37,680 nucleotides of DNA from Bacteroides sp. CAG:927 (GCA_000431155.1 HF985655.1:1-37680), one strand, 5' to 3'; numbered from the stretch's first letter, positions 1-7,580 are shown. Program-made: numbers and translations. The notes: generated from the letters alone by a model not told the origin.

Positions 1-34
1 TGCTCTTTATTTTAGTTTAAATGAAAGAGCCGTG
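1..34. repeat. Terminal inverted repeat, left copy (34 bp)
   Basis: Bases 1-34 are the exact reverse complement of 37646-37679. Each copy is itself a near-palindrome: 7-bp outer arms (GCTCTTT/AAAGAGC), a 1-base bulge, 4-bp inner arms and a 6-base loop (here 2-30). Reading outward, both window ends enter the same sequence. The match stops at base 35. It could be a dispersed hairpin at which an assembly broke, or the repeats of an invertible segment. Confidence 0.9.
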
Positions 35-338
35 TAAGGACCATGTGTGAAGCGGATACACATTATTATATAAGGAATGTATTGGGAAAAGAGGATAGAA
101 GATATATGTTAAAGAACATATTGATGTACGAAAAAATGCCGTGAATGCTGTAAAATAATTAAATTTATAAGCAAAATTTTGCTGGATTAAAACAATTCAA
201 TAATTTTGCAATAATCTTTGGATGCATTCCGGTTACCTGCCGGAGCCATGAGTAAACTAACCCTTATATTAAGCCAAATAATTATTAAAAACAATCAATA
301 ACCAATTGCAAAAAACTTTTTAATTCACATTTTAAATT
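35..338 (+). other. Leader region upstream of the TonB operon
   Basis: No gene is seen in these 304 AT-rich bases. They contain a 12-bp perfect palindrome, GCAAAATTTTGC (171-182), and a repeated half-site ATTTTGC at 203-209, which could bind a regulator. A -7-like element (TAATCTTTG, 212-220) has one base too many between TA and TTTG and lacks a TTG at the usual distance. The promoter of exbB is therefore expected here but not pinned down. Confidence 0.4.
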
Positions 339-1151
339 ATGGAAGCTCAAAAGCCCACTCAGCCCGCTGCCAAGAAACAAAGCAGCAATGTAGGCGGTAT
401 CAAAAACGCCTTCTTGGTAATCATCGCTTGCTTTATCGTAGCAGTTTGCCTTTTCATCTTCTGGTTCGGTCACGAATCACACTTTGAGGAAGGTCATCCT
501 ATTGATCTTTGGGGAACAATTTACAAAGGCGGTTTCATCGTGCCTGTACTTCAGACCCTTTTCCTCACAGTTATCGTACTTTCAGTAGAGCGTTTCATCG
601 CTATGCGTACTGCCAAAGGTAAAGGTAACATCACCAAGTTCGTTGCCGGCATCAAATCATGCCTTTCCAAAAACGACCTTGCCGGTGCCCAGGCTCTCTG
701 CTCCAAACAGAAAGGTTCTGTAGCCGCTGTTGTAAGCGCAGCTCTGATCCGCTACGAGGAGATGGATAAAAACACCGTACTTTCCAAAGAGCAGAAAATC
801 GCTACTCTTCAGAAAGAAGTAGAAGAAGCAACCGCACTTGAGATGCCCGCTCTTCAGCAGAACCTCCCTATCGTTGCTACCATGACCACCCTCGGTACTC
901 TCGTCGGTCTTCTCGGTACTGTAATGGGTATGATCAAATCATTCCAGGCATTGGCACAATCCGGTGCTCCTGACTCCACCGAACTTTCTACCGGTATTTC
1001 CGAGGCCCTTATCAACACCGCCTTCGGTATCGCAACCGGTGCATTCGCTGTAATCTCCTACAACTTCTACACCAACAAGATCGATAACCTCACCTACGCT
1101 ATCGACGAAATCGGTTTCTCTATTGTACAGACATTCGCAGCTACTCACTAA
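339..1151 (+). CDS. exbB: ExbB/TolQ/MotA-family proton channel subunit
   Basis: This 270-aa inner-membrane protein is the proton-channel subunit that, with ExbD, uses the proton motive force to energise TonB. Hydrophobic segments are visible at about residues 22-44, 63-83, 176-200 and 222-244. The last two carry the family's Gly/Thr-rich pattern (GTLVGLLGTVMGM, then ALINTAFGIATGAFAV). Classical ExbB has three membrane segments, so the segment at 22-44 is an N-terminal addition. It is the first gene of a four-gene operon (exbB-exbD-exbD-tonB), 44 bases ahead of the first exbD. MotA or TolQ are alternative family members, but the following exbD and tonB genes fix the assignment. Confidence 0.93.
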   Translation: MEAQKPTQPAAKKQSSNVGGIKNAFLVIIACFIVAVCLFIFWFGHESHFEEGHPIDLWGTIYKGGFIVPVLQTLFLTVIVLSVERFIAMRTAKGKGNITKFVAGIKSCLSKNDLAGAQALCSKQKGSVAAVVSAALIRYEEMDKNTVLSKEQKIATLQKEVEEATALEMPALQQNLPIVATMTTLGTLVGLLGTVMGMIKSFQALAQSGAPDSTELSTGISEALINTAFGIATGAFAVISYNFYTNKIDNLTYAIDEIGFSIVQTFAATH

Positions 1152-1195
1152 TCCCTGTTACAACATTAATTTAACCAATAATTTATTGAAGTAAT

Positions 1196-1915
1196 ATGGG
1201 AAAAGTAAAAATTAAAAGAAAGAGTACCCTCATCGACATGACCGCGATGAGTGACGTGACTGTTCTTTTGCTTACTTTCTTCATGTTGACCTCAACCTTC
1301 CTTCAGAAAGAACCAGTAACCGTGCTGACACCATCGTCAGTATCAGAAATCAAGGTTCCTACTGCCAACGTGGCTCAAGTACTCGTTAGCCCCGAAGGAA
1401 AGGTGTTCCTCTCCATAGCCGGTGAAGCCGATCCCAATGTGGCCGGCGGCGAATGGGGCAGTGAACAAATCCGCAAGGAAATTCTTCGCAAAGCTGTGTC
1501 GAAGTACAATGAGCTTCATCCCAGTAAGAAAGTAAGCCTCACCGAGAAGGATGTGGAAGTGTTCTCCAAGATCGGTAGCTTCGGCGTACCGTTCCAGGCT
1601 CTTCCCAAATTCCTGAGAATGTCACAAACCGAGCAGGACAAGATTATCTCTGATATGAGCCGCAGCGATGTTGGTATTCCTATCAATGATAACAAGGACC
1701 TGAGCACCCTCAACGAGTTTCAAATCTGGATGCGCGCCATCTATGATAGCGGAAACGAAAATCTTACCGCAGCTATGAAGAAAGGTGAAGGTATTGCCGT
1801 TAAAGCTGACAAGGACACTCCTTACAGCACTGTACAGCATGTACTTGACAATCTTCAGACTCTTAAGATGAACCGTTTCAGCCTGATGACCGCACTTAAA
1901 ACAGAGAATGACTAA
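1196..1915 (+). CDS. exbD: ExbD/TolR-family biopolymer transport protein (first copy)
   Basis: The 239-aa protein has a short basic cytoplasmic N-terminus, one membrane helix (about 20-37) and a periplasmic domain. Asp20 in LIDMTAMSDVTVLL sits at the start of the helix, where ExbD carries the proton-translocating Asp. The periplasmic part is much longer than in E. coli ExbD (about 140 aa total), as often seen in Bacteroidota. The second exbD starts 2 bases after its stop codon, so the two are probably co-translated. It is inferred to form the ion channel with the upstream ExbB, perhaps as a mixed ExbD pair. Confidence 0.92.
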   Translation: MGKVKIKRKSTLIDMTAMSDVTVLLLTFFMLTSTFLQKEPVTVLTPSSVSEIKVPTANVAQVLVSPEGKVFLSIAGEADPNVAGGEWGSEQIRKEILRKAVSKYNELHPSKKVSLTEKDVEVFSKIGSFGVPFQALPKFLRMSQTEQDKIISDMSRSDVGIPINDNKDLSTLNEFQIWMRAIYDSGNENLTAAMKKGEGIAVKADKDTPYSTVQHVLDNLQTLKMNRFSLMTALKTEND

Positions 1916-1917
1916 TT

Positions 1918-2661
1918 ATGGCACAGATAGAACAATCAGATAAGGGCAAAAAGAAGAAAGGCGCCCAGAAAAAGATGCCCATCCATGTGGACTTTACTCC
2001 TATGGTGGATATGAACATGCTTCTGATTACATTCTTCATGCTTTGTACCACAATGATCAAGAGTCAGACTCTGCAAATCACCCTCCCTACCAATGAGAAG
2101 GTGGACCAGACTGAAATGAACAAGGCAAAAGAATCAGAAGCCATTACCCTGATCGTTACTACTGAACGTGATGCCGAAGGCAACATCAAGAAGGACGATG
2201 AAGGTAAACCTAAAAACACTGTATATTTCTACGCAGGTAAACCCCAGGTTGTTGGCGATGCTTCTACCGGAGCTATCGAAGATTCAAACCTGGAAGAGGC
2301 CCAGTTCCTCGGCAACGAGGATGGCGCTGCGCGTGGAATCCGCAAAATCCTCCACAACCGCAACAAGCAGGTGCTTGAGAAGATTGACAAGCTCAAAGCC
2401 CAGTGGCGTAATAAGGAGTTCTCATCCAACAAGGATATCAACGACTCCATTTATCAGGCCAAGGCTAAGGAGATTCGTAACGACTCAACCCTTACCCGTC
2501 CTGTTGTAGTTATCAAGGCTACACCCGAGGCATCTTGGGAAAGCCTGATCGGAGCTCTTGACGAAATGCAAATCAATCAGATCTCACGTTATCAGATTGA
2601 TAACATGAATCACATGGATACCCTTATGATTGAGGCATATAAGCGCAAATATAACCGCTAA
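1918..2661 (+). CDS. exbD: ExbD/TolR-family biopolymer transport protein (second copy)
   Basis: This 247-aa ExbD paralogue has a Lys-rich N-terminus, one membrane helix (about 30-48) and a long periplasmic domain. Asp31 in FTPMVDMNMLLITFFML is the candidate proton-carrying residue. Both tandem ExbDs keep this Asp, so neither looks degenerate. The periplasmic parts differ strongly, which points to specialised roles rather than a recent duplication. It is 40 bases upstream of tonB in the same operon. Confidence 0.92.
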   Translation: MAQIEQSDKGKKKKGAQKKMPIHVDFTPMVDMNMLLITFFMLCTTMIKSQTLQITLPTNEKVDQTEMNKAKESEAITLIVTTERDAEGNIKKDDEGKPKNTVYFYAGKPQVVGDASTGAIEDSNLEEAQFLGNEDGAARGIRKILHNRNKQVLEKIDKLKAQWRNKEFSSNKDINDSIYQAKAKEIRNDSTLTRPVVVIKATPEASWESLIGALDEMQINQISRYQIDNMNHMDTLMIEAYKRKYNR

Positions 2662-2701
2662 TTGATGTTAGATATATATTAATCGTTAAAACCTGAAGAA
2701 A

Positions 2702-3556
2702 ATGGCAAAAGATGTAGATCTTTCATCAAAAGAATGGCGCGATATAGTATTCGAAGGCAAAAACAAAGAATACGGCGCATATGAGATGCGTGCAAAATCG
2801 GTTTCCCGTCACAATAAGGCAATGATTGTTATTGTCATCGTGATTATAGCCGTGTTTGCTCTTGCATTCCTTGTAAACACTGTGATCAAATCCGTTGAAG
2901 CTCGCCCCACCGACGAGGCCGAACAGGCTCTCGTGGAGATGGCTACAGAAGAAGCGGAAGAAGAAACTCCCGAGGAGGAACCCCAGCGCGTTGAAGAGCA
3001 GCAGCCCGAAGTGGTGAAAGAAGAGCTGCTTAACACCGTGAAGCTCACCGAAATCGCTATCGTTGATGACAACGAAGTGAAGGAGGAAATCAAGAGCCAG
3101 GATGAACTCCGCGAAACTGAGACCGCTGTAGGTAAGCAAAATGAAGACCGTGGTGTGGATGATATCATCAACGCCCAGGAACACAAAGATGTGGTTGTGG
3201 TAGAGGAAAAGAAACCCGAACCCGTTGACGACAACAAAGTGTTTGAGTCTGTTGAGCAGAACCCGCAGTTCCCCGGTGGTGATGCCGCTCTGCTGAAATA
3301 TGTGAGCGATCATATCCGTTACCCGAGCGTTGCTCAGGAAAACAATATCCAGGGTCGTGTTGTGGTACAGTTTGTTGTAACCAAGACCGGCAGCATCGGT
3401 CAGGTTAAGGTGGTTCGTTCCAAGGACCCCGACCTTGATAAGGAGGCTGTTCGCGTGGTTAAGACTCTTCCGAAGTTTGTACCGGGTAAAATGAATGGTC
3501 ACGCTGTGAACGTATGGTACACACTGCCTATCACATTCCGCTTGCAGGGTGTGTAA
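2702..3556 (+). CDS. tonB: TonB energy transducer
   Basis: This 284-aa protein spans the periplasm and passes energy from ExbB/ExbD to outer-membrane TonB-dependent transporters such as SusC-type porins. A 39-residue cytoplasmic N-terminus carries the Bacteroidota pattern VFEGKNKEYGAYEMR. It is followed by a membrane helix (about 40-60), a Glu/Pro-rich linker (about 70-110) and a C-terminal TonB domain (about 188-282), which includes PQFPGGDAALLKYV and the IRYP...IQGRVVVQFVV core. The long cytoplasmic N-terminus differs from enterobacterial TonB. It ends the operon and is followed by a strong intrinsic terminator. Confidence 0.94.
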   Translation: MAKDVDLSSKEWRDIVFEGKNKEYGAYEMRAKSVSRHNKAMIVIVIVIIAVFALAFLVNTVIKSVEARPTDEAEQALVEMATEEAEEETPEEEPQRVEEQQPEVVKEELLNTVKLTEIAIVDDNEVKEEIKSQDELRETETAVGKQNEDRGVDDIINAQEHKDVVVVEEKKPEPVDDNKVFESVEQNPQFPGGDAALLKYVSDHIRYPSVAQENNIQGRVVVQFVVTKTGSIGQVKVVRSKDPDLDKEAVRVVKTLPKFVPGKMNGHAVNVWYTLPITFRLQGV

Positions 3557-3583
3557 TCAGTAAGTCATATAACCATCCCATTT

Positions 3584-3613
3584 TGAGGGGGCGCATAAGC
3601 GTCCCCTCATTTT
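3584..3613 (+). terminator. Intrinsic terminator of the exbB-tonB operon
   Basis: An 11-bp stem (TGAGGGGGCGC with GCGTCCCCTCA, one G-U pair) has a 4-base ATAA loop and is followed by TTTTATT. It begins 28 bases after the tonB stop codon. Confidence 0.9.
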
Positions 3614-3927
3614 ATTATGTTGACTTGTAAGCCGGAAGCAATGGGAGTTGATAAGCAAATTGGCGCGGTTAACGGGCTTGTGGGCTTATGGTGAGTAGGA
3701 GGCTAAGAGTAATGGTGCCCGTGGCTAAAACACGGCGTATGCGTGCTTATTAATGTAGGGCGAGATAAGGCGGATTGGAGACTTGCAATTTGAGCCACAA
3801 AACGTCTTTTCAGCATGCTGAAAGGCTTTCAAATGCTGTTAGCGATTGAATAACAATAACAAGTACCACTTTTCAGCCTACTTTTTTGCAATTGGTCTCT
3901 TGCAATTAGTTCGGCTTGCTTATGGTT
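3614..3927. other. Gene-free region between convergent terminators
   Basis: This stretch lies between the tonB terminator and the rplI terminator and shows no convincing ORF or promoter. It holds a 16-bp perfect palindrome, TTTCAGCATGCTGAAA (3808-3823), and three copies of TTGCAATT (one near 3783, two near 3887 and 3902). No function is evident. Confidence 0.5.
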
Positions 3928-3964
3928 AAAAACAAATAAAGGTGCACCGGATAAGTGCACCTTT
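3928..3964 (-). terminator. Intrinsic terminator of rpsF-rpsR-rplI
   Basis: A 10-bp perfect stem (AAAGGTGCAC/GTGCACCTTT, arms 3938-3947 and 3955-3964) has a 7-base loop. On the minus strand it is followed by ATTTGTTTTTAA. It starts 27 bases past the rplI stop codon. Confidence 0.88.
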
Positions 3965-3991
3965 ATATTCTATAAAGTAGAGATGTATGGT

Positions 3992-4432
3992 TTATTCTGA
4001 AACTACTTCAAAAGGAACAGTTACAGTGACATCTTTGTGGAGACGGATGGTGGCGTTGTATTTGCCTACTTCCTTTACAGGCTCAACAGAGATGAGCTTG
4101 CGGTCGATGTTGTGACCGAGTTTCTCAAGTGCTTCAGCAATCTGGATGCTGTTGACAGAGCCAAAGATAGTGCCGGTGGCGCTTGTCTTGGCGCCAATGG
4201 TGAGTTCTACGCCCTGCAGAGCTGCGGCAGCAGCTTCGGCATCAGCTTTGATTTTGGCGAGCTTGTGAGCGCGCTGACGCTGGTTCTCAGCAAGAACCTT
4301 GAGTGCTGATTCGGTTGCGATTACGGCTTTGCCGAAGGGGATGAGATAGTTGCGGCCATAGCCCGACTTAACTTCAACCACGTCGTCTTTGTAGCCGAGG
4401 TTGGCTATATCTTCTTTAAGAATGATTTTCAT
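3992..4432 (-). CDS. rplI: 50S ribosomal protein L9
   Basis: This 146-aa protein, the usual length for L9, binds 23S rRNA and helps maintain reading frame. The N-terminal globular domain starts MKIILKEDIANLGYKDDVVEV and holds the family signature region GYGRNYLIPFGKA. A charged connecting helix (about 45-75) leads to the C-terminal domain (about 80-146). It is the last gene of the conserved rpsF-rpsR-rplI cluster, 32 bases after rpsR. The order matches many bacteria, but no ssb or primosomal gene lies between. Confidence 0.97.
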   Translation of the reverse strand: MKIILKEDIANLGYKDDVVEVKSGYGRNYLIPFGKAVIATESALKVLAENQRQRAHKLAKIKADAEAAAAALQGVELTIGAKTSATGTIFGSVNSIQIAEALEKLGHNIDRKLISVEPVKEVGKYNATIRLHKDVTVTVPFEVVSE

Positions 4433-4464
4433 AATTACTTGGATAGTTAAGAGTGTGGGTGAAT

Positions 4465-4734
4465 TTATTTCATCAAGTCGGTTACGTAGGGGAGCAGGGC
4501 GAGGTGACGTGCACGTTTCACGGCCTGAGCCACACGGCGCTGGAACTTGAGCGAAGTACCGGTGATGCGACGGGGCAGGATTTTGCCTTGCTCGTTAAGG
4601 AATTTTTTGAGGAATTCGGGATCCTTGTAATCAATGTACTTGATACCGCTTCTTTTGAAACGGCAATATTTTTTCTTTTTAACGTCAACCGACAGGGGGG
4701 TGAGATAGCGGATTTCAGATTGAGTTGTTGCCAT
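4465..4734 (-). CDS. rpsR: 30S ribosomal protein S18
   Basis: This 89-aa protein pairs with S6 on the small-subunit platform. The core YIDYKDPEFLKKFLNEQGKI followed by the basic segment LPRRITGTSLKFQRRVAQAVKRARHLALLPY is the S18 signature. The usual N-terminal zinc Cys pattern is absent apart from one Cys in KKYCRFKRSG, as is common in this phylum. Only 3 bases separate it from rpsF, consistent with coupled, stoichiometric synthesis of the S6-S18 pair. Confidence 0.97.
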   Translation of the reverse strand: MATTQSEIRYLTPLSVDVKKKKYCRFKRSGIKYIDYKDPEFLKKFLNEQGKILPRRITGTSLKFQRRVAQAVKRARHLALLPYVTDLMK

Positions 4735-4737
4735 GGC

Positions 4738-5112
4738 TTAGTTCTCCTTTACTTCTACTTCAACTTCTTCTTTTGCAGTGGCTTTTGCGCCTTTGAGGCT
4801 GCGACGCTTGGCGGCGTATTCGGCAGCGTACTTGTCCAGACGGAATGTGAGGAAGCGGAGCACGCGCTCGTCACGACGGAAAGCTGTTTCGAGCTTTTTG
4901 ACAATGGTGGGTTCGCCATCAAACTCTACGAGAGTGTAGAAGCCTGTGGTTTTTTTCTGGATGGGGTAAGCGAGCTTGCGCAGGCCCCAGTTTTCTTCGT
5001 TCACGATTGTGGCGCCGTTGTCGGTGAGCGTCTTGGTGAACTTTTCTACCGCTTCCTTCATCTGATCGTCAGACAAAACGGGAGTTAAAATGAAAACGGT
5101 TTCGTACTTCAT
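4738..5112 (-). CDS. rpsF: 30S ribosomal protein S6
   Basis: This 124-aa protein starts MKYETVFILTPVLSDDQ, the typical S6 ferredoxin-like fold, with the conserved WGLRKLAYPIQKK strand-turn and the RDERVLRFLTFRLDKY region. An acidic C-terminal tail (EEVEVEVKEN) follows; C-terminal acidic tails are common in S6, and in E. coli glutamates are added there. It is the first gene of the cluster and sits about 60 bases downstream of a good promoter. Confidence 0.97.
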   Translation of the reverse strand: MKYETVFILTPVLSDDQMKEAVEKFTKTLTDNGATIVNEENWGLRKLAYPIQKKTTGFYTLVEFDGEPTIVKKLETAFRRDERVLRFLTFRLDKYAAEYAAKRRSLKGAKATAKEEVEVEVKEN

Positions 5113-5181
5113 GACGGTTTGTAAATGTTGTTAATTAAAATATATCGTTAATTGCTTGGGCCATGTGGCCAAAAAGCGTTG

Positions 5182-5212
5182 CAAAGGTAATGATTTTCTT
5201 TTAATTGGGCAA
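5182..5212 (-). promoter_or_regulatory. Bacteroidota-type promoter for rpsF
   Basis: On the minus strand a TTG (5210-5212) and TACCTTTG (5182-5189) are separated by exactly 20 bases, fitting the TTG / TAnnTTTG consensus. Transcription would start near 5175, giving a leader of about 63 bases. That leader contains a small GGCC-ACAT-GGCC hairpin. Confidence 0.8.
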
Positions 5213-5283
5213 ATATTGACGGAATTTTGGTTTGGATTTAATTGCTTAATGGGCTTTGGTGAGGGTGGCAGCGATAAAAAAGT

Positions 5284-5360
5284 GGCGGGATGCTTCTCAG
5301 CGATTTTGAGGATGATAATTACTGACAAAAGCGGCGGGGTGCTTCGCAGCGTCCCGCCGT
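5284..5360. repeat. Pair of GC-rich REP-like hairpin repeats
   Basis: GGCGGGATGCTTCTCAGCG (5284-5302) recurs at 5333-5351 with two changes, a 49-base period. The second copy continues into TCCCGCCGT and folds into a strong GC-rich hairpin (about 5331-5360). This looks like a small dispersed palindromic repeat rather than a terminator, because neither side has a T-tract. No other copy was noticed in the window. Confidence 0.55.
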
Positions 5361-5569
5361 ATTCCAATTAACCATGAAAAAACCTAAATAGTAATTATTG
5401 TACCAATTATTAATCTTATATGTCTTATGTGAGTTTTACCTTAAGTTCAGACTCTTAATAGGGTGTGTTGTCTTACCAATTGAATCACAAATCAATTTAT
5501 GCGGCTTTAGTTCAAGAGGCCGGCTCTGAGTTATGTATAGTAATGTGAATAATAGTTATGAGGGAGGTG
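5361..5569. other. Gene-free spacer downstream of the first sigma gene
   Basis: With 5213-5330 and the repeats, this makes up the non-coding space between the rpsF promoter and the sigma gene ending at 5570. It is AT-rich, has no ORF with family features, and shows no clear intrinsic terminator for the sigma gene. Confidence 0.4.
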
Positions 5570-6076
5570 TCAACGGTAGTCGGCGAAACGCTGCTGAAGC
5601 TCCTGACGAGCGAAGAATATGCGGCTCTTGACGGTGCCGAGGGGGAGGTTCATTTTGTCAGCGATTTCATTGTATTTGTAACCGGCAACGTGCATTGAGA
5701 AGGGTACGCGGTATTTTTCGGGGAAGGCCTCGATGGCATCGGTGATCTCGTTGGCTGAGAAAGAGCCTTCGGGGGTCTCGAAGCCTGAGTCCTGACTGAT
5801 GTTTAGGTGGTAGTAGTTCTCGGTCTGGTCGATGACAGTTGCGCTGCGGGCAACACGGCGGTAGTTGTTGATGAAGATGTTGCGCATGATTGTGAACACC
5901 CATCCTTTGAAGTTGGTGTTGTCGGTATATTTGTCGGAGTTGGCGAGAACCTTGAGGGTCGTGTCCTGCAGGAGGTCATAAGCGTCGTCGCGGTTGGAGG
6001 TGAGCATGTATGCGAAGTTGAGCATGTTGTCCTGGAGGCCCATGAGGCGGTTTTGGAAAGAGGTTGAAGCGTTCAT
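5570..6076 (-). CDS. RNA polymerase sigma factor, ECF/RpoE-like (168 aa)
   Basis: It directs RNA polymerase to alternative promoters. Region 2 spans about residues 15-75 (DDAYDLLQDTTLKVL, then FKGWVFTIMRNIFINNYRR). Region 4 spans about 112-164 with the helix-turn-helix YNEIADKMNLPLGTVKSRI. The reading frame is open to an ATG at 6106, but I prefer the ATG at 6076: the first lies only about 16 bases after the predicted transcription start, and homology-like sequence begins after the second. No anti-sigma gene is adjacent and no terminator was seen. The regulon cannot be inferred. Confidence 0.9.
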   Translation of the reverse strand: MNASTSFQNRLMGLQDNMLNFAYMLTSNRDDAYDLLQDTTLKVLANSDKYTDNTNFKGWVFTIMRNIFINNYRRVARSATVIDQTENYYHLNISQDSGFETPEGSFSANEITDAIEAFPEKYRVPFSMHVAGYKYNEIADKMNLPLGTVKSRIFFARQELQQRFADYR

Positions 6077-6128
6077 AATATGATGTTTTGTTAGGTTGAC
6101 GAACATGTTTGTTTGTCGTTTGACGATA

Positions 6129-6156
6129 CAAAGATACGCAATATTGAATTAACCAA
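6129..6156 (-). promoter_or_regulatory. Probable promoter of the minus-strand sigma gene
   Basis: TATCTTTG (6129-6136 on the minus strand) matches the -7 consensus perfectly. The nearest upstream TTG (6154-6156) is 17 bases away rather than the usual 20, so the -33 assignment is weaker. Confidence 0.5.
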
Positions 6157-6318
6157 ATAATTGTTGCGTTAATGTGTGTTAAAACTATTACACAGTTGTT
6201 ACAAGATAATGTAATACGCAGAAATACAGGGGAATAAAATATTTAAATAAAAGTTACAAAAATGTGACGAAGTGTGAATATTTGTGTGACACGAGGCTGA
6301 AAACAGTTATGGGAATGG

Positions 6319-6357
6319 CAAAAAAAATCAGCAGACGGCCTTAAGGGTCGTCTGCTG
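6319..6357 (-). terminator. Orphan intrinsic terminator (minus strand)
   Basis: A 12-bp stem (arms 6329-6340 and 6346-6357, CAGCAGACG core, one G-U pair) has a 5-base loop and is followed on the minus strand by A and eight T. No minus-strand gene lies upstream of it: to the right is a gap and then a plus-strand sigma gene. It therefore implies an unannotated minus-strand transcript ending here. Confidence 0.8.
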
Positions 6358-6718
6358 TTAAGTGAAAACATGTCTTCTGTTAATTGGCAATAAAGCTGGC
6401 AAGATTAGGCCGGGAGGAGGGGAGGTAAGTGTAAGCTCTGGCAAACTGTTTCAGAAATGCGAGGGTCTTGGCACTTGGGCCATTGCTTTTTGCTGCATCA
6501 TGCGAAGACGCAATAGGAGTGGGTTGTGGGGTAGAGGTGTTGTGCATAGGCAGGTGCTTTACGATGACAAATATTTGGTTTGGACATTGTTAAAACGCCC
6601 GATAGATGATGATTATTGTATATGAGAGTCAAAAAATTAGGCTAATGGCTTGTGAACGAGATTTGTGAATATTATTGTGCTGACAAATGCTAAAAATGAT
6701 AAAAATAAGCTTTGGCGC
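6358..6718. other. Gene-free region between divergent sigma genes
   Basis: No ORF here has family features; the 87-codon plus-strand frame at 6362-6625 looks like chance. The region holds a purine run at about 6411-6425, whose minus strand is a C-rich tract, and a minus-strand stem-loop (ATTGC...GCAAT, with TGCG-TCTT-CGCA inside, about 6482-6514). These features plus the terminator at 6319-6357 could belong to a small RNA, but I could not find a consensus minus-strand promoter. Confidence 0.35.
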
Positions 6719-6749
6719 TTGCAAAATGACAAGTAATGCCTTATCTTTG
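6719..6749 (+). promoter_or_regulatory. Bacteroidota-type promoter for the plus-strand sigma gene
   Basis: TTG (6719-6721) and TATCTTTG (6742-6749) are separated by exactly 20 bases, a perfect consensus match. Transcription would begin near 6756, leaving a 5' leader of about 130 bases before the ATG at 6888. That is long enough for post-transcriptional control. Confidence 0.8.
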
Positions 6750-6887
6750 TAAAACATTTGCGTTTGTTGCATACGTTGATGGAATTACACAATACAATAA
6801 AGTACATACAGCTAATTAGATTTTTAACTTAACCTACAATTTGCCTATAGATATACTGCTACTCTAATAATAATAGGAAAAATAGTA

Positions 6888-7484
6888 ATGCAGGACAAAA
6901 TCAAGCTGACCGACGACAAGTTGGTTTCGGCTTACATTAAAGGCGACAATCAAGCTTTTGACATACTTTTGAAGCGTCATCAGACACGCGTATTCAACTA
7001 TATACTTTCGGTTGTGAAGAACCGTGATGTAGCTGATGACATTTTTCAGGAAACCTTCGTGAAGGCTATTATGACTCTCAAGCAGGGCCGTTATGCGGAA
7101 ACGGGAAAGTTTTCAGCGTGGATTACGCGCATAGCGCACAATCTTATCATTGACTATTATCGTCAGGAAAAGAGTGAGAATCTGGTGTCAACCACTACGG
7201 ATGAAGACTCGGCAGATGTGCTCAACCGCAAGGATCTTTGCGAGGGCAATATTGAGGATTTTCTGATAGATGAGCAGATACAGTGCGATGTGCGCCGCAT
7301 AATCGAGGCTTTGCCTGACAATCAGCGCGAGGTGCTTGAGATGCGTTATTACAAGGATATGTCGTTCAAGGAGATTGCAGAAGCTACAAATGTGAGCATT
7401 AACACAGCGCTTGGGCGTATGCGGTATGCCATAATAAATATGCGCCGTATAGCCAATGAACATAATATTGCCCTGACCCGATAA
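6888..7484 (+). CDS. RNA polymerase sigma factor, ECF/SigW-like (198 aa)
   Basis: This second ECF-type sigma factor has region 2 at about residues 24-95 (FDILLKRHQTRVFNYILS, DIFQETFVKA, then FSAWITRIAHNLIIDYYR). An acidic linker runs to about 140, and region 4 (about 142-190) carries the helix-turn-helix FKEIAEATNVSINTALGRMR. It is divergent from the other sigma gene and clearly different in sequence. There is no adjacent anti-sigma or outer-membrane transducer gene, so it is not a typical FecIR-type iron or glycan module. A hairpin terminator follows 61 bases downstream. Confidence 0.92.
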   Translation: MQDKIKLTDDKLVSAYIKGDNQAFDILLKRHQTRVFNYILSVVKNRDVADDIFQETFVKAIMTLKQGRYAETGKFSAWITRIAHNLIIDYYRQEKSENLVSTTTDEDSADVLNRKDLCEGNIEDFLIDEQIQCDVRRIIEALPDNQREVLEMRYYKDMSFKEIAEATNVSINTALGRMRYAIINMRRIANEHNIALTR

Positions 7485-7545
7485 ATCCGACATCGTTTCA
7501 CTCAAACTGGCAAAAGGTTTTATCTTCGGGCAAGCACTGATATAC

Positions 7546-7580
7546 GGGGTGTGTCGTGATGACGACGCACCCCTAATTTG
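7546..7580 (+). terminator. Probable terminator of the plus-strand sigma gene
   Basis: A 12-bp stem (GGGGTGTGTCGT with ACGACGCACCCC, one G-U pair) has a GATG loop and is followed by TAATTTG, a modest T-tract. Its 3' end overlaps the -33 element of the next promoter, packing termination and initiation together. Confidence 0.65.

Noticed and set aside
2726..3502. 258-codon minus-strand ORF opposite tonB
   Set aside because: It is antisense to a strongly supported TonB gene; its His/Phe-rich composition reflects the opposite strand's Glu/Val-rich coding.
3808..3823. 16-bp perfect palindrome as a regulator site
   Set aside because: It lies between two convergent terminators, away from any promoter, so an operator role is unlikely; recorded only in the intergenic entry.
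4453..5088. 211-codon plus-strand ORF opposite rpsF and rpsR
   Set aside because: It is a shadow of two certain ribosomal protein genes, with low-complexity Phe/Glu composition and no family motif.
5113..5175. S6:S18 autoregulatory leader RNA upstream of rpsF
   Set aside because: A small GGCC hairpin exists, but I could not recognise the characteristic bulged CCG motif, so I did not call it.
6362..6625. 87-codon plus-strand ORF between the sigma genes
   Set aside because: It has no promoter or homology-like pattern and unusual composition, and it starts just after the orphan terminator.
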